NCBI GenBank assembly: GCA_002363095.1
Contig: DEWC01000058.1
Location: forward strand, 1 to 17,811
Direction: 5' to 3'
DNA length: 17,811 nt
Origin: Ruminococcaceae bacterium UBA3220
Lineage (GTDB): Bacteria; Bacillota; Clostridia; Oscillospirales; Acutalibacteraceae
Made by a program: the position numbers and the translations under genes. The notes under the pieces were generated by a model, which saw only the letters and a program-made list of their open reading frames with translations, was not told the origin of the DNA and made no database searches. Positions 7,725 to 14,708 of the stretch are shown here, in pieces (the first letter of the stretch is position 1; each line of letters opens with the position of its first letter).

Positions 7725-8897
7725 TTACTTTGATAAAACCTTATTCCAAAAATAATCTCTCCGGGCGGTTAAAACCTCTTCGGAGTATTTTTTTGAACGC
7801 TGGTAGTTTTCAACCGCGCAAAGTTCGGTATATTGCGGATTTTCTATCATATAGCAAATCATATCCGCCAATTCTTTATAGTCTTTGCGCTTATGTATGC
7901 AGTCATCGGGCAACTGCTCGGGAACTGCCGTTCCGGCGCCGCCTATGCAGGGACAACCGCGGCTCATCGCTTCAATAAGCGCGCGCCCCAATGTTTCCTG
8001 AAGGCTCGGCATAACAAATATATCAATGTTGTCGATCCAGTTAAGCACCGCTTCTCCGCCGGGGAGAGCACCCGCAAATTCAACGCGGTCGAGAACGCCG
8101 AGGCGTTTTCCCATATTCTCCCATTTTGTTTTGTCGCCGTCGCCCAAAAACGCAAGTTTTAAATTGTTATGCTTCGGCAAAACCTCTTTGAGGGCAAGCA
8201 TAGCGGTGTCGTGCCCTTTGTAACCGACGTTAAGGGAGGCGATAAGCCCTATCCGTATTTCGGGAGAGGCGCTCATATTACGGATTTTGTCAACCCTTTT
8301 TTCCAAAACCGAAATTCCGGCTGTGGAAATATTTGTATCCGAACAACCCGTATTGAATTTTTTGTTAGGATAACGCTTTTGAAGAAAACGCCTGGAAACA
8401 TAGAGAACATTTTCTGCGTTTTTTACACACTTTTTTTCAAAAAGGAAGGACAAAGGCGCATATAACTTTCCTGCTAATGTGCCGTAGTTCCAAAGGTCGT
8501 CCCATGTGCAGCCGACAACCTCAACAACATATTTCACTTTAAGTTTGCGGGCAATGCGACAGGCAAGATAACCGAGATTGCTCGGAAGCCTTATGACCGT
8601 GCAATCGGCTTTCTTCATCTCTTCGGCAATTTTTTGCTTTGCGGATTTAATCTGTTTCAGTCCCGAAAAGGACATAAGGTCCGGAAGAGCAAAGAAGGAA
8701 ACATTATCGCCGCTTGAAACGCTGAATCGTGTTTCAATGCCTTCTTCGTCGGTTTCTTCGATTCGTCCGCCGACGACAATTTCGTCAAAGTATCTTAAAT
8801 ATCTTTTCCAGAGCAAATCGTAAGCGAAATGCCCGTAACTGTAATATGTTTCGCCCTTTTTCCAAAAACGGTTATCATGAATAAACAGCATCTTCAT
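7725..8897 (-). CDS. GT4 (GT-B fold) glycosyltransferase
   Basis: With the start chosen here it is a 390-residue family 4 glycosyltransferase. The frame is open up to 8990, but ATG 8897 (MKMLFIHDNRFW) has GGAGG 9 nt upstream and begins directly with the first Rossmann strand. The longer form would add 31 residues of unrelated composition inside the polymerase gene. Useful blocks are YVVEVVGCTWDDLWNYG (123-139), RIGLIASLNVGYKGHD (215-230), LAFLGDGDKTKWE (248-260) and the donor site MPSLQETLGRALIEAMSRG (296-314), where E301 and E309 form the usual E-x7-E pair. It should extend the lipid-linked repeat unit in the cytoplasm; its sugar is unknown. It overlaps the end of the polymerase gene by 23 nt, suggesting coupled translation. 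Confidence 0.93.
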   Translation of the reverse strand: MKMLFIHDNRFWKKGETYYSYGHFAYDLLWKRYLRYFDEIVVGGRIEETDEEGIETRFSVSSGDNVSFFALPDLMSFSGLKQIKSAKQKIAEEMKKADCTVIRLPSNLGYLACRIARKLKVKYVVEVVGCTWDDLWNYGTLAGKLYAPLSFLFEKKCVKNAENVLYVSRRFLQKRYPNKKFNTGCSDTNISTAGISVLEKRVDKIRNMSASPEIRIGLIASLNVGYKGHDTAMLALKEVLPKHNNLKLAFLGDGDKTKWENMGKRLGVLDRVEFAGALPGGEAVLNWIDNIDIFVMPSLQETLGRALIEAMSRGCPCIGGAGTAVPEQLPDDCIHKRKDYKELADMICYMIENPQYTELCAVENYQRSKKYSEEVLTARRDYFWNKVLSK

Positions 8898-10125
8898 ATC
8901 TTCGGTCCTCCATAACGCGGTAGGTATAGGCGAGCATAAACATAAGCCAAAACAACGGTTGTCGCTGATTAAGAAGGGTGATACTTTCAACCGCCAGCGC
9001 GATAAACACCGGGAAATAATAAACGGTAGAATGGCGGATGTTGGTCCATATCCAGTATAAGAACAGGAAGGTGGGCACTATTCCGTAGCAGAACAAAATA
9101 CTTAAAAGGGTGGAATGTATCTCGCCCGAGCTGTGCGCCTGCCAAAACCTTTCAAAGTAGCCCTGCCCGGCGCCGAAAATATTGTACTGCGGATAGATAT
9201 AAACTTTGTCGATATTTCGGTCCTGCCAAATTGAAGTGCCCGAAATCTCTGAGCGGGAGGTTGAAGCGGAAAGCGTTTCCTTTTCAAGCAGGCGGGAAAA
9301 AAGTTCGGATTTTTGGAAGAAAACGCTTATTTCCTTTCTGAAAATTAAATACACAGCTACAATAATTGCCAATCCCAGCAACGCAAAAAGTAGTTTTCTT
9401 TTCCGGTCGGAATTAACCTCGAAAAGGGGCGAAACAAGAAGCAGAACGACATAAAGTGCAACAAAGATGGCAAAGGCAAGAAGCATTCCGGTGGAAGCCG
9501 TTAAATAAAGAATAAATACGAAAGCGGCATAGTCGATAAGATTAACGCGACAGTTTACGCCGTGTATCATTTCGACCATATACATTACCATAAGAAGGCA
9601 AAACATATAAAATGCAAGTTGGTTAGGGTCGTTGAAGGTGCCGAGGTACCGGTCGGTAACGCCGTTTTCGTCGATGTAATATTTTCCGAGGCGCAAAAAG
9701 TAAATCACAATTTGCAAATAAAGCGAAATCCGGCAGGTCCAGAACAGTTTTCTTAAAAACGATTTGTCGAGCAGAAGGAACCGCGCGACAAAAACGAGCG
9801 CCAGATTAAAAATGTAATAAAGAGTAGACATTATAAACTCGGTTTGCCGATAGAGTGAAAAATAAACGAAGTTTACAATGAACACCCACATAACAAACGC
9901 AACGAGAATATAATCGAATTTTGAATTCAACAAATTGCCTTCGCCGATATAATACAGAAAAACAAAGAAGCAGGCAACAAATACGATGTCTCCGGGCTGG
10001 AAGCTTCCCGATTCAAAAATATAGAACGGCTTTACAAAAATGTAGAGCAAAAACAAAAACTGAAGAAGTTTAGGCGCGGACGGGTTGAGGCTCGACTGCC
10101 GGCGAAGAGGATTCTCTTTTATCAA
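8875..10125 (-). CDS. Wzy-like polysaccharide polymerase / O-antigen ligase-type membrane protein
   Basis: A 416-residue protein with about ten to twelve predicted membrane helices. The motif GTFNDPNQLAFYM (162-174) is typical of the Wzy/WaaL O-antigen polymerase-ligase superfamily. A large hydrophilic region near 265-335, preceding the late helices, ends in SSGEIHSTLLSILFCYG; the histidine (H337) matches the conserved loop seen before the late helices of these proteins. Wzy proteins join flipped repeat units at the outer face. No other polymerase candidate is present, so this role is likely. The start is uncertain: the assigned codon is TTG at 10125, overlapping the end of the PGT-GT4 gene by 56 nt, with only poor ribosome-site candidates. 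A shorter form beginning just before the first helix is possible. Its end overlaps the next GT4 by 23 nt. Confidence 0.88.
   Translation of the reverse strand: MIKENPLRRQSSLNPSAPKLLQFLFLLYIFVKPFYIFESGSFQPGDIVFVACFFVFLYYIGEGNLLNSKFDYILVAFVMWVFIVNFVYFSLYRQTEFIMSTLYYIFNLALVFVARFLLLDKSFLRKLFWTCRISLYLQIVIYFLRLGKYYIDENGVTDRYLGTFNDPNQLAFYMFCLLMVMYMVEMIHGVNCRVNLIDYAAFVFILYLTASTGMLLAFAIFVALYVVLLLVSPLFEVNSDRKRKLLFALLGLAIIVAVYLIFRKEISVFFQKSELFSRLLEKETLSASTSRSEISGTSIWQDRNIDKVYIYPQYNIFGAGQGYFERFWQAHSSGEIHSTLLSILFCYGIVPTFLFLYWIWTNIRHSTVYYFPVFIALAVESITLLNQRQPLFWLMFMLAYTYRVMEDRRYEDAVYS
8907..8911 (-). promoter_or_regulatory. Ribosome binding site that selects the GT4 start at 8897
   Basis: GGAGG on the minus strand sits 9 nt before ATG 8897. 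It lies inside the coding end of the polymerase gene. It is the reason for rejecting the upstream in-frame start at 8990. Confidence 0.7.
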
Positions 10126-11920
10126 TTCTGTTTTTCACTCCCATTACCGTTATCGCTTTTTCGACAACGTTTTTTCTCTCAAAGTTTTTAACTATGTGTT
10201 CTCTTGAACGAAGCCCCATTTCCTTTTGTTCTTCAAAGGAAAGCGACATAAATCTATCGAAGGCTTTTTCGATTTCGGCGGAATTCTTCACCGTAAACAG
10301 ATAGCCTGTTTCTCCGTCGACAACCGCCTCCCGGCAACCCGCGATATTCGAAACGATAAGGGGACGGCACAGGGCTCCCGCCTCTAAAAGAACATTTGCC
10401 ATACCTTCGTGATATGACGGCAAAATCAGGCAGTTTGAAGCCCCGATATAGTCTTTAATGTTGCTTTTGTAGCCGTGGTAAATAACATTGTCGAGCTTTA
10501 AAAACTTTTCAAACGACGCCTTGTATTCGTCCTCAAAATCCCCCAAAAACTCAAAATCGGCGGGGATATGGTTTTCAGAGTATTTCTTAATAACCGGGTA
10601 AAGGTCTTCGATGCCCTTTTCCTCCATAAGACGCCCGATAAACAAGAATTTTGTTATATTGTTCCGAGGGTATTCGGCGGGTTCGAACATATCGGTGTTT
10701 ATTCCGGCACCGCTGAAAACATGGGTTTTCTCAATCTTGCAAAGGCGGGCTTTAACAAAAGAATCGCGGTCTTCCGAATTTTCAAAGAACACGCCTGACG
10801 CGTGCCTTGAAGACGGCTTATATAAAAAAGTGATGATTTTTTTAAGCAACCCGCCTTTATAAAACGCGGAACCGGTACCGGTTATGTTGATGTAATACGG
10901 AATTTTTCTTTTCCGCATCGCCATACCTCCGTAGATATTCGGCTTAACCGAATAGGTAACGGCGAAAGAATATCTGATTTTCGTAAGCGAAAGGTACTTT
11001 CTTAAAAGTTTAAGGTCGGCAAACGGGTTTGTGCTTCTGCGGTTAAACGAAACATCCGTAACATTTATTCCCATTTCCCGAAGTGTGTCGCAGTGAGAAT
11101 CCTCGGGGATAAAAACGTCGATACCGTATCCGCTGTTTTGAATTGCTTCGAGCAGTTCTTTTCGCGTAAGAATGAGGCTTCTCGCGTCTTCTGCAATTAC
11201 AAGAACCCGATTTGTTTCGGCAGACGCCGTCGGGTCATCCTTGAAAAATACCGAAAAAAATGTTTTGAACATAATTCCCATATCGGAAAAGAAGCCGAAT
11301 TTTTTAATTGCTGCAAGATTGTACTTCATCTTATCGGGAAGTATCTTGTTTATGTAAACAAAATCAACATCGTCAGCGCCGGAAATGAGCGAGTTTTCAT
11401 CCTTGTATTTAATGCTTGCAAGCGAGGTTATGCCCGCCGGCAGCAACAGCGTTGCCATCATTTCGTCGGTGTAGGCATCAACATATTTCGGAACCTCGGG
11501 ACGGGTGCCTACAAAAGACATATCGCCGGTTAAAACATTAAACAGTTGCGGAATTTCATCAAGATGAAATTTGCGCAAAACCTTTCCCACATTTGTTACG
11601 CGATTATCACCGGCAACCGTTATTTGCGAGCCTAAACGCTCGGCGTCGGAAACCATTGTACGAAATTTATAAATGGTGAAAATCTTTCCGTAGGTTGTTA
11701 CTCTTTTTTGCTTGAAAAAGACTCCGCCCTTAGAATCGACGGCGATGGCTATTGAAATAACCAAAAGCAGGGGTGATAAAATGATTAGAAATATAAATGC
11801 GACAAAAAAGTCGAAAATTCTTTTGCAAACAAGTCCGGATTTCCGCTTACTTAAAATATCGTAATACTCTCTGACGCTTTCGTTTTGCATATTCTCCGGC
11901 AGTTTTTCAAAGGACAGCAT
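10070..11920 (-). CDS. Fused phosphoglycosyl transferase (initiating) and GT4 glycosyltransferase
   Basis: A 616-residue two-domain protein. Residues about 30-225 are a monotopic bacterial sugar transferase (PglC/WbaP-core/WcaJ-C type). They comprise CKRIFDFFVAFIFLIILSPL as the re-entrant membrane helix, FFKQKRVTTYGKIFTIYKFR, the HLDEIPQLFNVLTGDMSFVG block with the catalytic Asp121-Glu122 pair, and TRPEVPKYV. This domain transfers sugar-1-phosphate to undecaprenyl phosphate and starts repeat-unit synthesis. Residues about 237-590 are a GT-B fold GT4 enzyme, with RVLVIAEDARSLILTRKELL, FLFIGRLMEEKGIEDL and PSYHEGMANVLLEAGALCRP, where E505 and E513 form the donor-site pair. The fusion probably carries out the first two steps. 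The ATG at 11920 has CGGAG 7 nt upstream. There is no stop or frameshift between domains. It is the only initiating transferase in the window. Confidence 0.94.
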   Translation of the reverse strand: MLSFEKLPENMQNESVREYYDILSKRKSGLVCKRIFDFFVAFIFLIILSPLLLVISIAIAVDSKGGVFFKQKRVTTYGKIFTIYKFRTMVSDAERLGSQITVAGDNRVTNVGKVLRKFHLDEIPQLFNVLTGDMSFVGTRPEVPKYVDAYTDEMMATLLLPAGITSLASIKYKDENSLISGADDVDFVYINKILPDKMKYNLAAIKKFGFFSDMGIMFKTFFSVFFKDDPTASAETNRVLVIAEDARSLILTRKELLEAIQNSGYGIDVFIPEDSHCDTLREMGINVTDVSFNRRSTNPFADLKLLRKYLSLTKIRYSFAVTYSVKPNIYGGMAMRKRKIPYYINITGTGSAFYKGGLLKKIITFLYKPSSRHASGVFFENSEDRDSFVKARLCKIEKTHVFSGAGINTDMFEPAEYPRNNITKFLFIGRLMEEKGIEDLYPVIKKYSENHIPADFEFLGDFEDEYKASFEKFLKLDNVIYHGYKSNIKDYIGASNCLILPSYHEGMANVLLEAGALCRPLIVSNIAGCREAVVDGETGYLFTVKNSAEIEKAFDRFMSLSFEEQKEMGLRSREHIVKNFERKNVVEKAITVMGVKNRIDKRESSSPAVEPQPVRA

Positions 11921-11941
11921 AGTCTCACTCCGAGTAATAAA

Positions 11942-13147
11942 TTAACAAAAAGTTTTATAGATTTCTTTGAAATTCTCTATTATATAATCCTGGTCTTCGA
12001 GCGACAATGTGGAATATAACGGGAACGAAATCTCGTTTTCATAGACTTTATATGCGTTCGGATAGTCTTTGATTGAATAACCGAGGCTTGAATACGCCGT
12101 TAAAAGGGGCAACGGTTTATAGTGAACGTTAAGGGTTATGCCTTTTTCGGCACAGGCGATAATGATTTTGTTGCGCGCCTCGAGCGTTATCGGAAATCTT
12201 GCGAGATAAAGATGGCAGTTGCTCTCGCTATGCTCGTCAAAGTGAACTATTTCGCCTGTAAGCATATCGGAAAACGCCTTGTCATAGCGTTCTACGAGTT
12301 GTTTGCGGTAGGCGAGCATTTTGTCATACCGTTTAAGCTGCGCAACCCCGAGAGCCGCCTGAATATCGGTCATATTGCATTTGTATCCGGGGAAAAGTAT
12401 ATCGTATTCCCAGGCGCCGGCTTTTGTTTTGTCGAGCGCGTCTTTGTTTTGGCCGTGAAGGGAAAACAGCATAAACTGCTTGTATAAACCGTCGCTGTCT
12501 ACACCTTCAAAGTTTTTCCAAACGGTTGCTCCGCCCTCCGCGGTGGTGAGATTTTTTACGGCGTGGAAAGAAAAGCAGGTGAAATCAGCAAGTCCGCCGC
12601 TTCGAACGCCGTTGCGCTTTGAACCGAGACCGTGCGCCGAGTCGGCTATCACCGCCACCCTTCCGAGCGATTTTAAAACGGGATTTTCGCCCGGGTCAAA
12701 GATGGCTTTTTTGCTGTTTACAGCCTCGAAAATCTTATCGTAATCGCAAAGTCTTCCGCCCAAATCCACGGCGATAACCGCTTTTGTCTTGTCTGTTATC
12801 GCGTCCGCAAGTTTATCATAGTCCATCTCAAAAGACGAAGGGGCAACATCGATAATCACCGGCTTTGCTCCGACATGGCATATAACCGACGCCGAAGCGG
12901 TATAGGTATAGGCGCTTACGATAACCTCATCGCCTGGACCTATGCCGAGCACCCGAAGGGCAAGCTCCATACTTGCGGTTGCCGAAGAAAGGCAGACTGC
13001 GCGGTCAACCTTACAGTAGTCGCGCAACATATCCTCAAATTCTTTTTTCTTGGGTCCCGAAGTTATCCAACCTGATTTGAGAACTGATACGACCTCGTTT
13101 ATTTCAGCCTCCGTTATATCCGGGGGAGAAAAAGGAATTGTTTTCAT
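11942..13147 (-). CDS. DegT/DnrJ/EryC1/StrS-family PLP-dependent sugar aminotransferase
   Basis: A 401-residue fold-type I aminotransferase acting on nucleotide keto-sugars. The N-terminal block SGWITSGPKKKEFE (25-38) and CLSSATASMELALRVLGIGP (52-71) are typical of the family. VIADSAHGLGSKRNG (166-180) holds the Asp169 that contacts the PLP pyridine nitrogen, and FSFHAVKNLTTAEGG (192-206) holds Lys198, which forms the internal aldimine. GYKCNMTDIQAALGVAQL (254-271) and LNVHYKPL (339-346) match the PglE/PseC-like branch. It probably makes a UDP-linked amino or diamino sugar precursor. The exact product is unknown, because the matching dehydratase and any acetyltransferase are not in the window. 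The ATG at 13147 has AGGTG 5 nt upstream. The 36-nt gap to the preceding kinase-like gene is the largest in the operon. Confidence 0.94.
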   Translation of the reverse strand: MKTIPFSPPDITEAEINEVVSVLKSGWITSGPKKKEFEDMLRDYCKVDRAVCLSSATASMELALRVLGIGPGDEVIVSAYTYTASASVICHVGAKPVIIDVAPSSFEMDYDKLADAITDKTKAVIAVDLGGRLCDYDKIFEAVNSKKAIFDPGENPVLKSLGRVAVIADSAHGLGSKRNGVRSGGLADFTCFSFHAVKNLTTAEGGATVWKNFEGVDSDGLYKQFMLFSLHGQNKDALDKTKAGAWEYDILFPGYKCNMTDIQAALGVAQLKRYDKMLAYRKQLVERYDKAFSDMLTGEIVHFDEHSESNCHLYLARFPITLEARNKIIIACAEKGITLNVHYKPLPLLTAYSSLGYSIKDYPNAYKVYENEISFPLYSTLSLEDQDYIIENFKEIYKTFC

Positions 13148-13183
13148 ATTATCACCTGTTTACTAATAATGGCGCGGGGGAAA

Positions 13184-14680
13184 TTACGGGTTATTGTCGG
13201 GCGTCTCGTTTCCGTATTGTCCGTAACCGTAGTTACGGTAATAGTAACTGTACCCGTATTTGCTGTATTTTCCGTAACTTGTGTAACGGCCGTAGGAAAT
13301 GTAGGCACTCGAAACCTCGTTGAGCACCGAGCCGAGATTGTGAGAGGTGCTGTACGAGAAATAATTGAGCGTGGATTTGATTTTATCCGATGAGATATAA
13401 TCACAGCGGACAACCGAAATATAAGCGTCGCACATATCGGCAAATTTAACAGCTTCCGAGTGCATCGAACCTGCGACGATATCCATAATAACAAACGAAT
13501 AAGACGATTTAAGTTGTTCGATAATATCTCTCAGTTTGTCTTTGTTTTGAATTATTTTAACATCAAGTATAAGAACATCGACATTGGTGAAGAGTTTTCT
13601 TATGTTCGGGAAAACCGCGTTTTGCTTGTCAAACGACATATTTTTGATAACATCCACCGTGGATGGCTTTCTGCGCGAACGGCTTTTTGCCTTGCCCGAC
13701 TGTGAAGGTGCGTTTTCTTCGAAGGTTACGAAAACAACAGGCTCGTTAACGCCCGATAAAACTTTGGCAAATCCGGCGCCGACACAAGTCTTGCCCTCAT
13801 TGTCGGAGGTTGAAACAAACCCGATTGTACGGTAGCCCGCGTCGTTAATGATTGCAAGGGTGCGGTTTTTGAGTGTTCTCATCGATTCTATGAAACTTTT
13901 GCTTCGTATAACCGTTTTGAACTTTTCGTGCTCTCTTGTGTTTTTGCCGCTGACAAGCGGAATTTCACAAAGATAGTTTTGATTAAGAATGACCTTGACA
14001 TCGTTCTTTGAACAAATCGTTTTGCGGCGGACAACATAAACGCAAATCAAAATCATACCTGCCGCAAAAGTGCCGAAAAACGCCATAAGTACCCAGGTCA
14101 GATAGGCGTTTTTGTTATAAGGCGATGTCGGCATCTTTGCCGGGATTTTAACATCCGCTCTGATATCACCCAAGACGTTTTCAACAACGCGCGGGTAGTT
14201 TCTGAGCAGGGAGTCGGCAATGTTTTTTGCGCTTTCCGGGCTTCCGCTTAAAACGGTCAGCTCAAAATAGTTTGTGGCGGGAGAAGAAGTGGCCTTTATT
14301 TCTCCGTCAAGCGATTTTACCCCGAGCTCGTTGCAAACAATGTCTTTAAGAACGCCCGTTTCAAAAATCTGCGGAAATGAAACGGCAAGTTGTGAGCCGA
14401 GACCTTCGGTGTTCTGGTAGTGGTAAATGGGGGTTTCGGTTTGATTGTTAACCGGCGTCAGAGGCGTCGCAAGGAAGGTAACCGAGCACTTATACTGCGG
14501 AACATAACTTAACTTGCAAAAGGCGAAAACGCCGGCGGTTATTATCAGAGAAGATATCAAAAGCAACGAAAAGAAGCGTTTAAACGCAACGCCGTAATGG
14601 CGCAAAAAGTTGAAAAAATCAAATTCGTCGCGTCCCGTTGACTTTTTTGAGGGTTGTTTTTTATATTGACTGTTTGGCAC
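13184..14680 (-). CDS. Wzz-like protein fused to a degenerate BY-kinase domain with a tyrosine-rich tail
   Basis: A 498-residue protein. TM1 (about 36-56) and TM2 (about 192-217) flank an extracytoplasmic Wzz-like region ending in the proline-rich KIPAKMPTSPYNKN. A cytoplasmic kinase-like domain follows. Its Walker A is kept (STSDNEGKTCVG, Lys297), but the Walker A' strand PVVFVTFEEN (314-323) lacks the aspartates of the VDxDxR consensus, and the Walker B region FVIMDIVAGS (396-405) keeps only Asp400. A basic patch, GKAKSRSRRKPS (329-340), is unusual. The tail from 460 to 489 holds 13 tyrosines in 30 residues, the first six at exact three-residue spacing. It is likely a chain-length co-polymerase and phosphorylation target rather than an active kinase. 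The start is GTG 14680, with AAGGAG 11 nt upstream. Confidence 0.85.
   Translation of the reverse strand: MPNSQYKKQPSKKSTGRDEFDFFNFLRHYGVAFKRFFSLLLISSLIITAGVFAFCKLSYVPQYKCSVTFLATPLTPVNNQTETPIYHYQNTEGLGSQLAVSFPQIFETGVLKDIVCNELGVKSLDGEIKATSSPATNYFELTVLSGSPESAKNIADSLLRNYPRVVENVLGDIRADVKIPAKMPTSPYNKNAYLTWVLMAFFGTFAAGMILICVYVVRRKTICSKNDVKVILNQNYLCEIPLVSGKNTREHEKFKTVIRSKSFIESMRTLKNRTLAIINDAGYRTIGFVSTSDNEGKTCVGAGFAKVLSGVNEPVVFVTFEENAPSQSGKAKSRSRRKPSTVDVIKNMSFDKQNAVFPNIRKLFTNVDVLILDVKIIQNKDKLRDIIEQLKSSYSFVIMDIVAGSMHSEAVKFADMCDAYISVVRCDYISSDKIKSTLNYFSYSTSHNLGSVLNEVSSAYISYGRYTSYGKYSKYGYSYYYRNYGYGQYGNETPDNNP
13214..13303 (-). repeat. Codon-level tyrosine repeat encoding the phosphorylation-type tail
   Basis: Thirteen tyrosine codons fall in 30 codons; all are TAC except one TAT. 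The first six are separated by exactly 9 nt (TAC-N6), giving Y-x-x-Y-x-x spacing with mainly Gly, Ser, Arg and Lys between. The rest is a denser run, YGYSYYYRNYGYGQY. Such clusters are the autophosphorylation sites of BY-kinases. The near-periodic DNA suggests growth by short tandem duplication. Confidence 0.8.
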
Positions 14681-14708
14681 TTTTTGTTTCTCTCCTTTTA
14701 CAAAACGA

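Noticed and set aside
8898..8990. A 31-residue N-terminal extension of the GT4 protein at 7725-8897
   Set aside because: GGAGG placed 9 nt before ATG 8897 and the immediate Rossmann-strand start favour the shorter form; the extension is embedded in the polymerase gene.
11093..11533. A 146-codon plus-strand open frame
   Set aside because: Antisense to the middle of the PGT-GT4 fusion, with no motif, and no gene-like context.
13148..13183. A possible internal promoter or terminator in the largest gap
   Set aside because: The 36-nt gap mostly holds the ribosome site of the aminotransferase and shows no GC-rich hairpin with U-run and no paired -35/-10 boxes.
13184..13320. The Tyr/Gly/Ser-rich C-terminus as a frameshift artefact
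   Set aside because: The tail matches the known tyrosine clusters of BY-kinases in position and kind, and the frame runs cleanly from the kinase-like domain to the stop.
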